5,838 bases of DNA. It comes from an uncultured Rhodospirillales bacterium. GTDB taxonomy: Bacteria > Pseudomonadota > Alphaproteobacteria > Acetobacterales > Acetobacteraceae. Location: assembly GCA_903928045.1 (NCBI GenBank), contig CAIYPH010000421.1, positions 1 through 5,838 of the forward strand, read 5' to 3'. The position numbers were made by a program, and so were the translations under genes. The number at the start of each line of letters is the position of its first letter. Position 1 is the stretch's first letter. Below are positions 1 to 5,838 of the stretch, in pieces. The notes beneath the pieces are model-generated. The model was given only the letters and a program-made list of their open reading frames with translations, was not told the origin of the DNA and made no database searches.

Positions 1-1
1 C

Positions 2-412
2 ACCGAGGATTTCGCCGAGCGGGTGAAGGCGCTGACCGGCGGGCGCGGCGTCGATGTGGTGCTCGACATGGTGGGCGCCGCCTATTTCTCGAAGAACATC
101 CGCTCGCTCGCCATGGATGGGCGGCTGGTGATGATCGCCTTCCTCGGCGGCTCCAAGGTGGAGGCGATGGACCTCGCGCCGATCATGACTCGCCGCCTCA
201 CCGTCACCGGCAGCACCATGCGGCCGCGTAGCACGGCGCAGAAGGGCGAGATCGCCGCAGCGCTGCGGGCGAAGGTGTGGCCGCTGCTGTCCGAGGGAAA
301 ATGCGGGCCGGTTGTGCATAAGGTGTTCCCGCTGGCCGAGGCCGCTGCGGCGCATGCGCTGATGGAGTCCTCGGCGCATATCGGCAAGATCATGCTCACC
401 GTCGCCGAGTGA
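2..412 (+). CDS. NAD(P)H quinone oxidoreductase, PIG3 family (C-terminal part, 5' end outside window)
   Basis: This is the C-terminal 136 residues of a zinc-independent medium-chain dehydrogenase/reductase, and the reading frame is open to the left edge. The GTG at 23 is an internal valine and not a start. The visible part covers the end of the Rossmann NAD(P)H-binding domain (TGGRGVDVVLDMVG, then DGRLVMIAFLGG) and the C-terminal segment. That segment carries the PIG3/TP53I3-type signatures RRLTVTGSTMRPRS, VWPLL, FPLAEAAAAHALMES and HIGKIML. Known members are soluble cytoplasmic enzymes of about 325 residues that use NADPH to reduce quinones by one electron, so about 190 residues lie outside the window. 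Its TGA stop overlaps the GTG start of the transporter gene (GTGA), so the two are probably cotranscribed and translationally coupled. The family assignment is strong. The physiological substrate cannot be read from the sequence. Confidence 0.9.
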   Translation, partial: TEDFAERVKALTGGRGVDVVLDMVGAAYFSKNIRSLAMDGRLVMIAFLGGSKVEAMDLAPIMTRRLTVTGSTMRPRSTAQKGEIAAALRAKVWPLLSEGKCGPVVHKVFPLAEAAAAHALMESSAHIGKIMLTVAE

Positions 413-1299
413 ACCAGCGCCAGGGCATCCCGGCCGCCGGGCTGGTTCAGCTGCTCGGCTCCATCGTGCTACTCTCCTCGGCCTGGCCGATCACCAAGGT
501 CGCGCTGGCCTCGGGCGCCGACCCTGCCTGGTTCGCGGCGGGGCGGGCAGGGCTGTCGGCGGTGATGGCCTTCCTGGTGCTCGGGTTGCTCGGCCGGTTG
601 CGCCTGCCACGGCGGCAGGATTTCCCGGCGATGTTCGCCGTCGGGCTCGGGCAGCTCGCGGCGTTCTTCGCCTTCGCCCATGCTGCGGTGGCCTATGTGC
701 CGGCCGGGCGCACCACCATCCTGTGCAATGTGACGACCATCTTCATCGCGCCCCTCTCGGTACTGGTGTTGGGCGAGGCGATCCCGTTGCGCCGCTGGAT
801 CGCGGCCGGGCTCGGCGTGGCCGGCGCGGTGGTGCTGATCGGGCCATGGTCGATCGACTGGAACGCGCCCGGGGTGCTGCTGGGGCATTTCTATCTGTTG
901 GGCGCGGCCTTCACCTTCTCCATCGCCATCGTGGTGGTCCGCGCCAGGCCGGCCGCGATGTCGATGCTGCAATTGCTGCCCTGGTGCTTCCTGGTCGCCA
1001 CCGCGGTGCTGCTGCCGGTCGCGATCTGGCACGGCGGTATCGGCGCGTGGTCGAACCCCTCGCTCTGGTCGATGGCGTATATCGGCGGCTTCGCTGGGCC
1101 GGTCGGCACCTGGTGCGTCATGCAGGTGGCGGCCACCCTGCCGGTGATGGTCGCCTCGGTCGGCCTGCTCGCCACACCCGCGGCGGGGCTGGCGCTGTCG
1201 ACGTGGTGGCTCGGTGAGGCGTTCGGGCTCGATTTGATGACGGGCTCCGCACTCATCCTCGGCGGCGTCGCAATTGCGGCATGGCCGGGGCGCCGATGA
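409..1299 (+). CDS. EamA/DMT-superfamily membrane transporter
   Basis: This encodes a 296-residue, very hydrophobic inner-membrane protein with about ten predicted helices (roughly residues 11-28, 37-60, 73-92, 97-119, 128-146, 155-177, 186-206, 218-240, 243-267 and 276-293). The architecture is the duplicated EamA fold of the drug/metabolite transporter superfamily. Both halves contain the motif LGE near the end of the fourth helix of the repeat (LGEAI at about 121 and LGEAF at about 268), a hallmark of the duplication. Length matches the family (about 280-310). Members usually export or exchange amino acids, nucleosides or other small metabolites, and the substrate here is not predictable. 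The GTG start overlaps the upstream stop by four bases and has no clear Shine-Dalgarno sequence, so re-initiation by ribosomes ending the oxidoreductase is likely. The 3' end overlaps the esterase gene. Confidence 0.9.
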   Translation: MNQRQGIPAAGLVQLLGSIVLLSSAWPITKVALASGADPAWFAAGRAGLSAVMAFLVLGLLGRLRLPRRQDFPAMFAVGLGQLAAFFAFAHAAVAYVPAGRTTILCNVTTIFIAPLSVLVLGEAIPLRRWIAAGLGVAGAVVLIGPWSIDWNAPGVLLGHFYLLGAAFTFSIAIVVVRARPAAMSMLQLLPWCFLVATAVLLPVAIWHGGIGAWSNPSLWSMAYIGGFAGPVGTWCVMQVAATLPVMVASVGLLATPAAGLALSTWWLGEAFGLDLMTGSALILGGVAIAAWPGRR

Positions 1300-2063
1300 T
1301 CCTGAATGCCATCGAGATGGGCGAGGGGCGGCCCGCCGTGCTGCTGCATGGGCTGTTCGGCCAGGCCCGCAATTTCGGCTTCGTGCAGCGCCGGCTGGCG
1401 GGACCAGAGCGGCGGCTCATCGCGCTCGACCTGCGCAACCACGGCGCCAGCCCCCATGCCCCTGGGATGCACTACCGTGACCTCGCGGCCGACGTCATCG
1501 AAACGCTCGGCGCCATGGGCGCGCTCCCAGCGGCCTTCATCGGCCATTCCATGGGTGGTAAGGTGGCGATGGCCGCTGCGCTGACGGCGCCTGAGGCGGT
1601 GACCCGCCTAATGGTCGCCGACATCGCGCCGGTGGCGAGCGCCTCGCGCTTCACCGCCATCATCGCGGCCATGCAGCAAATCCCCCTTACGCCCGACCTC
1701 ACCCGCGCCGAGGCCGATCACGCCCTGGCCGAGGCCGAGCATGACCCTGCGGTGCGCGCCTTCCTGCTGCAAAACCTGCGCTTCGGCGCCGCGCCAGAAT
1801 GGCGGGTGGGGCTCGCCGAACTTGCGGACGGGCTGCCCGATATCCTGGACTGGCCGGATTTCGCGGCGACCTATGACGGGCCGACCCTCTTCCTCGCCGG
1901 GGACCGCTCTGACTACATCAAGCCCGAACACCGCCTGATCATCCGCGCCCTGTTCCCCCGCGTCCGCATGGCCAGCCTGCGCAACGCCGGCCACTGGCTG
2001 CACGCCGACAACCCCGAGGGCTTCATCGCGGTGGTCGACGCCTTCCTCACCCCGCAAGCGTAA
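1296..2063 (+). CDS. YbfF-like alpha/beta-hydrolase esterase
   Basis: This is a 255-residue soluble hydrolase. An ATG at 1281 would give 260 residues. I prefer 1296 because it forms an ATGA overlap with the transporter stop, matching the junction upstream, and the conserved fold begins straight after it. Motifs in order are HGLFGQARNFG (oxyanion region, about 18-28), DLRNHGASP (about 45-53), the nucleophile elbow GHSMGGK with Ser85, VADIAPV with Asp109, GDRSDYI with Ser205, and AGHWLHAD with His233. These align with the Ser/Asp/Ser/His active-site set I recall for E. coli YbfF, including its placement of the acid after the DIAPV strand. The YbfF family comprises cytoplasmic esterases active on short acyl esters and acyl-CoA in vitro, with the related human protein being ABHD11. 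The natural substrate is unknown. The 3' end overlaps the convergent selD fusion gene by 17 bp. Confidence 0.88.
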   Translation: MILNAIEMGEGRPAVLLHGLFGQARNFGFVQRRLAGPERRLIALDLRNHGASPHAPGMHYRDLAADVIETLGAMGALPAAFIGHSMGGKVAMAAALTAPEAVTRLMVADIAPVASASRFTAIIAAMQQIPLTPDLTRAEADHALAEAEHDPAVRAFLLQNLRFGAAPEWRVGLAELADGLPDILDWPDFAATYDGPTLFLAGDRSDYIKPEHRLIIRALFPRVRMASLRNAGHWLHADNPEGFIAVVDAFLTPQA

Positions 2064-4155
2064 TCCTCCCCACCGGCCCGGCGACGACGCGCCCGATCAC
2101 CGCGGCCTCGATCCCGGCAGCGCGCAACGCGGTGAGGCAGGCCGCCCCATCGCGCACGCCGGCGAGCAATCCTCCGGAGGTCTGCGGATCAGCCAGCAAC
2201 TCCAACCCCCCTGCGCTGGTCACGTCGAGCGCCGCGATATTGGCCGGGGCCATGGTGGAGGCAACGCCGGATGCGGCCAGTTCCAGCGCGCCAGGCAGGG
2301 CAGGGAGGTCACCCAACTCCGCCGCGCAGCCGGAGGCGCGCAGCATCTCACCGAGATGCCCGCCGAGGCCGAAGCCGGTGACATCGGTGCAGGCCCGCAC
2401 GCAATGTGCGCGCAGAATGGCGGCCGCCGGGCCGTTGGAGGCAAGCATCGACGCTGTCGCCGCCTGCACCCACTCCGCTCGCGCCAGCCCGCGCATCGCG
2501 GCGGCGAGGATGATGCCGGTGCCGAGCTTCTTGGTGAGGATCAGCGCATCGCCCGGCATCAGCCCCGACTTGCGCCAGATCGCATCCGGCACCGCTAGGC
2601 CGCTGACGGCAAAGCCGAGCGCCAGTTCCGCCCCCTCGCCGCTATGCCCACCGATCAGCGCACAGCCCTCCGCGCGCAGCACCTCGCCAGCGCCCTGCAT
2701 CATCGCCGCCAGATCGGCCTGCATCTTCGCCCCGCGCATGAACGGCACGGTGGCCACCGCCATCGCCGTCCAGGGCGCGGCCCCCATGGCGTGCAGGTCC
2801 GACAGCGCATGGGTGGCGGCGATGCGACCGAAGACATAGGGATCATCGAGGAAGGCGCGAAAATGATCGACGCTCTGCACCACCGCCATACCCGGTGGCG
2901 GCAGGGTCACGGCGGCATCGTCGGCTTCAGCAAGACCGACGGGGATGTCGGCCCGCGGCACGGCCAGCCCGGCCAATGCGGCATGCAGCCCCTCGGCGCC
3001 GATCTTGGCCCCACAACCGCCGCAGCGAGCGTCATCCTCGTCCATCGCCATGGGGCGGAGCGATTGGTACATCGCCATCCACCGCCGATCGATCCGCCGT
3101 TTCCATGCGGCGACCCATCCTCCTGCAATGGCGAACCGCCCGCGCCAAGCCACCGCCTGGCCACCACCGAGCCCGAGGATCGCCAGCGCATGGCGCTGCG
3201 GCGACCATGCCCACAAGGCCTGCCCCATCGCCGCGCGCCGAAGGTTCTCCGCCAGCGGCGCCCCCGCCCGCACCGCCCAGACCCCCGCCTTGGGCCGCGC
3301 GGCACCCAACACCGAAGCGCAATCCCCAGCGGCGAATACACCCTTATGGCTGCGGCTTTGCAGCGTCGCCTCGACAATCACGCAGCCCGCTTCATCGCAA
3401 GCGAGGCCGGACGCAGCGAGAAAGGGCGCCGCCACCACCCCGGTCGCCCACAGCACCTCGTCCGCCGCGATGCCGCCGCCGCCGGAGAGGCGCAGCACGC
3501 CATCGGCGAAACTCTCGGCCCGCGCCAGGTTGACCACCTCCACCCCGGCATCCCGCAACCCCGCCGCGACCGCTCGGCCGACCGTCGCGGGGGCGGTGGC
3601 CAGCGGTGTGGCGTCGGCACTCACAAGGATCACCTGCGCGCGGCCAGCCCAACGTCGCGCCAGTGCAATCGCCAGTTCCACCCCCGCGGCACCGCCACCG
3701 GCGACCGCGATGCGACGCTCCGGAGCCAGCCGCGCCTCGATCTCGGCGAGCCGATCAAGAAACCGGCCGATCGGCTTCACCGGCGTGCCGCCACTCCCCA
3801 TCACCGGCTGGCCGCCGACGTCGATGGACAACAGGTCCCACGCCACTCCCGGCCGCCCGGCGATGCCCACCTGTCGCGCCGCGAGATCGAGGCCGTCCGC
3901 CTCCGCGAGGATCAACCGCGCCCCAGCCGCGGCGGCGAGGCGGACGCAGTCGATATGGGCGTCGTCATAGCTATACTCGCCGCGCAGCAGCCCGGGCAGC
4001 ATGCCCGAATAAGGCGTCATCGCTTCGCGGGCGATCAAAGTGAGGCGGACGCCCGGCATTGGGCGCATGGCGAATTGGCGGAGCACCTCGGCATGGGCAT
4101 GCCCGGCGCCCAGCAGCACGACATCGGTCTGGATGGGGACGCGCCGCATCCCCAT
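2047..4155 (-). CDS. selD: Fusion of FAD/NAD(P) pyridine nucleotide-disulfide oxidoreductase with selenide, water dikinase (SelD)
   Basis: This is a 702-residue two-domain protein. Residues 1 to about 360 form an NDH-like flavoprotein of the type known to precede SelD (TIGR03169, Nterm_to_SelD). It has a first dinucleotide fold GAGHAHAE (16-23), a second one VAGGGAAGVELA (151-162) and the FAD-contact motif FAAGDCA (274-280). Residues from about 375 on are a complete SelD, which makes selenophosphate, AMP and phosphate from selenide, ATP and water for selenocysteine and selenouridine synthesis. Visible residues are CGGCGAK with catalytic Cys381 and Lys384, EADDAAV (411-417), Asp430, FGRIAATHALSD, GGHS (502-505), TDVTGFG (590-596) and DPQTSGG (656-662). 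No in-frame TGA is present, so the active site uses Cys, not Sec. The start is uncertain: ATG at 4155 lies four bases after the upstream stop, ATG at 4149 and TTG at 4176 are alternatives, and none has a convincing Shine-Dalgarno. What the flavin domain reduces is unknown; a role in handling selenium oxidation state is inference. Confidence 0.93.
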   Translation of the reverse strand: MGMRRVPIQTDVVLLGAGHAHAEVLRQFAMRPMPGVRLTLIAREAMTPYSGMLPGLLRGEYSYDDAHIDCVRLAAAAGARLILAEADGLDLAARQVGIAGRPGVAWDLLSIDVGGQPVMGSGGTPVKPIGRFLDRLAEIEARLAPERRIAVAGGGAAGVELAIALARRWAGRAQVILVSADATPLATAPATVGRAVAAGLRDAGVEVVNLARAESFADGVLRLSGGGGIAADEVLWATGVVAAPFLAASGLACDEAGCVIVEATLQSRSHKGVFAAGDCASVLGAARPKAGVWAVRAGAPLAENLRRAAMGQALWAWSPQRHALAILGLGGGQAVAWRGRFAIAGGWVAAWKRRIDRRWMAMYQSLRPMAMDEDDARCGGCGAKIGAEGLHAALAGLAVPRADIPVGLAEADDAAVTLPPPGMAVVQSVDHFRAFLDDPYVFGRIAATHALSDLHAMGAAPWTAMAVATVPFMRGAKMQADLAAMMQGAGEVLRAEGCALIGGHSGEGAELALGFAVSGLAVPDAIWRKSGLMPGDALILTKKLGTGIILAAAMRGLARAEWVQAATASMLASNGPAAAILRAHCVRACTDVTGFGLGGHLGEMLRASGCAAELGDLPALPGALELAASGVASTMAPANIAALDVTSAGGLELLADPQTSGGLLAGVRDGAACLTALRAAGIEAAVIGRVVAGPVGRITLAG

Positions 4156-4159
4156 CCCG

Positions 4160-4885
4160 TCAGGCCGGCGGGGCAACCGAGAGGCCGCGCACCTTGTGCT
4201 GCGCGATCAGCCGAGCGACGAGGCCGCTGGCTTTCGCCTCTTCCACGAAGTCGGCAAGGAAGGCGGCGGCCTCGGTATTGGCTCGCGCGGTGCCGATCGC
4301 CTGCTGCACGGCGCTGAACTTACCGTCCAGGATGCGCGCGCCGGGCATGGTTGCGATGTCGGTCAGCAGCTTCGGCTTGAGCCCGGCCAGCGCCTCCAGC
4401 CCCTGCTCGACGAACAGCTTCATCGAGCCATCGAGGCTGTCGGAATGCACGAGGGTGGCGTGCTTGATGTTGCGGGCCAGCCACAGCTCATAGGCGGCGC
4501 GTGCGGTCACCGAAATCCGCACGCCCGGCCGATCCACCTCATCGATGCGGGTGATCGGCGAGCCCGGCGGCACCATGTAGGTTGCCTCGATTTCGGCATA
4601 GGCGGCGGTGAAGGCGATCCTCTCCGCCCGCTGCGGCTCGGCACCGATCAGCCCGATATCCCAGGCGCCGGTGCCGGCGGCGTCGGCCAGTTCGCCGGGC
4701 TTGGGGAATGGCACGTACTGCACCTGCACGCCCAGCCGCTCCGCCACCGCGCGGGCTATGCCGGGCGAGACGCCATCCGGCTCGCCGTTCGGCCCGCGGC
4801 CGGTGACGAGGAGGAAATTGCTCATGTTGATCCCAGCGCGCAGCACGCCGGTGGGGGCCAGTTGGGCGAGGATCGTCGGGTTCAT
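4160..4885 (-). CDS. Family-3 solute-binding-like protein without a signal peptide
   Basis: This encodes 241 residues of the bacterial extracellular solute-binding protein family 3 fold (SBP_bac_3, polar amino acid type). Visible family pattern: GVLRAGIN as the first strand (13-20), PDGVSPGIARAVAERLG (36-52), WDIGLIGAEPQRAERIAFTAAY (75-96) with Arg86 at the usual ligand-carboxylate position, and a second lobe from about residue 110. The first fold strand starts at residue 13 and the N-terminus MNPTILAQLAP has no charged-hydrophobic-cleavage pattern, so no Sec signal or lipobox is visible. The ATG at 4885 follows AGCAGGACACC, a partial Shine-Dalgarno, and no credible upstream start would add a leader. 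No permease or ATPase gene is adjacent. It may therefore be a cytoplasmic ligand-binding protein, or an exported protein using an unrecognised route. It lies four bases upstream of the selD fusion and is probably cotranscribed with it. Confidence 0.82.
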   Translation of the reverse strand: MNPTILAQLAPTGVLRAGINMSNFLLVTGRGPNGEPDGVSPGIARAVAERLGVQVQYVPFPKPGELADAAGTGAWDIGLIGAEPQRAERIAFTAAYAEIEATYMVPPGSPITRIDEVDRPGVRISVTARAAYELWLARNIKHATLVHSDSLDGSMKLFVEQGLEALAGLKPKLLTDIATMPGARILDGKFSAVQQAIGTARANTEAAAFLADFVEEAKASGLVARLIAQHKVRGLSVAPPA

Positions 4886-4900
4886 GGTGTCCTGCTCGCG

Positions 4901-4933
4901 AAAGGCCCCCCGGCCCGAGGCGGGCCGGGGGCC
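4901..4933 (-). terminator. Intrinsic terminator-like GC-rich hairpin after the monooxygenase gene
   Basis: Bases 4904-4917 and 4921-4933 form an almost perfect inverted repeat: a 13-bp all-G/C stem with one unpaired C, and a three-base loop (4918-4920). Read on the - strand, the hairpin begins four bases after the TGA of the monooxygenase and is followed directly by TTT (4903-4901), then CGCG. The stem is strong but the T-tract is only three bases, so it may terminate partially or mainly protect the upstream mRNA 3' end. Only 15 bases separate it from the start codon of the solute-binding-like gene. No T-run follows it on the + strand, so it would act in one direction only. Confidence 0.7.
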
Positions 4934-4937
4934 AGGT

Positions 4938-5837
4938 TCAGCCGTAGTGGAAGGTCGCCTCGTCGAGGTCGATTTTCGGGAAGACGTCCTTCTCGTTCCA
5001 GTAGTCCTGCGTATGCGCCCATTCCGGCTTGTCGCCGCGCTTGGGCATGAGGTGCATGCCGCGCATCACATAGCCGGGATTGAAGTCATCCGTGTCGAAG
5101 AACGGCAGGAACTGCATGTCCTTGTCCTCCGGCCGCAGCGCGACCTCCACCTTGTGCGCCTGGCGGGCGGACATGTGGTTGAGCAGGCGGCAGACGAAAT
5201 CCGCGACCAGATCGGTGCGCAACGTCCAGCTCGCGCGGAAATAGCCGAACACCCAGACCATGTTGGGGAGGCCGGTGAACATCATGCCGCGGAAGGTCAC
5301 GGTATCCGCGAAATCGACGTGCTTGCCGTCCACCGTGAAGTCCACATCCCCCAGGGCGCAGAGGTGGAAGCCGGTGGCGGTGACGATGATATCCGCCTCC
5401 AACACGTCGCCGGATTTCAGCAGGATGCCGTTCTCGACGAAGCGCTCGATCTCGTCGGTCACCACATTGGCCTTGCCGTCGCGCACGCCGTTGAACAGGT
5501 CGCCCTCGGGGATGAAGGCGATGCGCTGGCTCCACGGCCGGTATTTCGGGGTGAAGTGCTTCTCGATGTCGAAGTCATTGGCGAGGTGGTGCTTCACGCC
5601 CGCCAGCAGTTCGGCCTTCACCTTCTCGGGCTCGGTGGCCGCGCGCTTGGTGAAGATCGCCTGTTCGTAGAGGATCTTGCGGCGGACGATCTCGTGGATC
5701 CACTCCTCCTGGATACCGAGCGTGCGCAGTTCCTCGGCGATCGGAATCGCGTTGCGGCCGACGCGGAAGAAGGTCGGCGAGCGTTGCAGCATGGTGATCT
5801 GTTTCACCTTGGGCGCCATCGCCGGGATCACGGTCGC
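4938..5837 (-). CDS. EthA-like flavin-containing (Baeyer-Villiger type) monooxygenase (C-terminal part, 5' end outside window)
   Basis: These are the C-terminal 300 residues of an NAD(P)H- and FAD-dependent monooxygenase, with the frame open to the right edge (the GTG at 5831 is the valine of ATVIPAMA). Features in order: ATVIPAMA and TMLQRSPTFF, the end of the NADP-binding Rossmann unit; HFTPKYRPWSQR (about 95-106 of the visible part); VVTDEIERF; IIVTATGFHL, the conserved ATG motif near the flavin; GLPNMVWVFGYFRASWTLR; and a C-terminal PFFDTDDFNPGYVMRG segment. These resemble the EthA/cyclohexanone-monooxygenase-like group of about 490 residues, so about 190 residues with the FAD site and the BVMO fingerprint are off-window. 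The enzymes insert oxygen next to ketones or oxidise sulfur or nitrogen in small molecules. The substrate is not predictable. A terminator-like hairpin directly follows the stop, suggesting this gene ends a transcription unit or is partly uncoupled from the next two. Confidence 0.9.
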   Translation of the reverse strand, partial: ATVIPAMAPKVKQITMLQRSPTFFRVGRNAIPIAEELRTLGIQEEWIHEIVRRKILYEQAIFTKRAATEPEKVKAELLAGVKHHLANDFDIEKHFTPKYRPWSQRIAFIPEGDLFNGVRDGKANVVTDEIERFVENGILLKSGDVLEADIIVTATGFHLCALGDVDFTVDGKHVDFADTVTFRGMMFTGLPNMVWVFGYFRASWTLRTDLVADFVCRLLNHMSARQAHKVEVALRPEDKDMQFLPFFDTDDFNPGYVMRGMHLMPKRGDKPEWAHTQDYWNEKDVFPKIDLDEATFHYG

Positions 5838-5838
5838 G

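Noticed and set aside
23..412. A short complete gene starting at GTG 23
   Set aside because: The frame is open upstream to the window edge and the residues before the GTG (TEDFAER) continue the PIG3-family sequence, so this is an internal valine of a truncated view.
469..1032. A 187-codon - strand frame opposite the EamA transporter
   Set aside because: The composition is dominated by Arg, Gln, His and Gly with no domain, as expected of the reverse strand of a hydrophobic GC-rich gene.
3003..3023. Possible selenocysteine in the SelD active site
   Set aside because: Some SelD proteins have Sec at the catalytic position, but here the codon is for Cys and there is no in-frame TGA before the terminal stop.
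2644..4317. A 557-codon open frame on the + strand opposite the selD fusion
   Set aside because: Its translation is rich in Arg, His, Pro and Gly with no recognisable domain, and it lies antisense to a clearly conserved enzyme. In DNA this GC-rich, long antisense frames arise by chance from codon bias.
4040..5050. A 336-codon open frame on the + strand across the binding-protein gene and the hairpin
   Set aside because: It runs antisense to two recognisable genes, crosses the terminator-like hairpin, and has low-complexity Arg/Gly/His composition with no family signature.
5831..5837. A start codon for the monooxygenase at GTG 5831
   Set aside because: Codons before it continue the conserved ATVIPAMA strand, and the protein would lack its FAD and NADP domains, so the gene extends beyond the window.

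Overview
The window is very GC-rich (roughly two thirds G+C by eye), tightly packed bacterial DNA with GTG and ATG starts, overlapping genes and almost no intergenic space. This and the protein types suggest a high-GC proteobacterium, most likely an alphaproteobacterium such as a member of the Rhodospirillales or Acetobacteraceae. That placement is inferred from composition and general resemblance, not from a marker gene.

The left part (1-2063, + strand) is a compact three-gene run. It holds the C-terminal part of a PIG3-type NAD(P)H quinone oxidoreductase, an EamA/DMT-family ten-helix membrane transporter, and a YbfF-like alpha/beta-hydrolase esterase. The junctions overlap as GTGA (409-412) and, with the preferred hydrolase start, ATGA (1296-1299), so translational coupling in one operon is likely.

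The right part (2047-5838) is all on the - strand. In transcription order it holds the C-terminal 300 residues of an EthA-like flavin monooxygenase (Baeyer-Villiger type), a 52-bp gap filled mostly by a strong GC-rich hairpin followed by TTT, a family-3 solute-binding protein with no signal peptide, and a 702-residue fusion of an FAD/NAD(P) oxidoreductase to selenide, water dikinase (SelD). The two gene runs converge, and their last genes share 17 bp (2047-2063) with no terminator between them.

The biology is mostly metabolic: redox flavoproteins, an esterase, a small-molecule transporter and selenophosphate synthesis. The fusion protein is the most informative gene. It keeps the SelD catalytic Cys and Lys and an intact dinucleotide-binding oxidoreductase, so the organism probably makes selenophosphate for selenocysteine and/or selenouridine, although no other selenium gene lies in the window. 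The unexplained point is its close linkage to a leaderless solute-binding-like protein placed directly behind a terminator-like hairpin. No RNA genes, mobile elements, CRISPR arrays or long empty stretches were seen.
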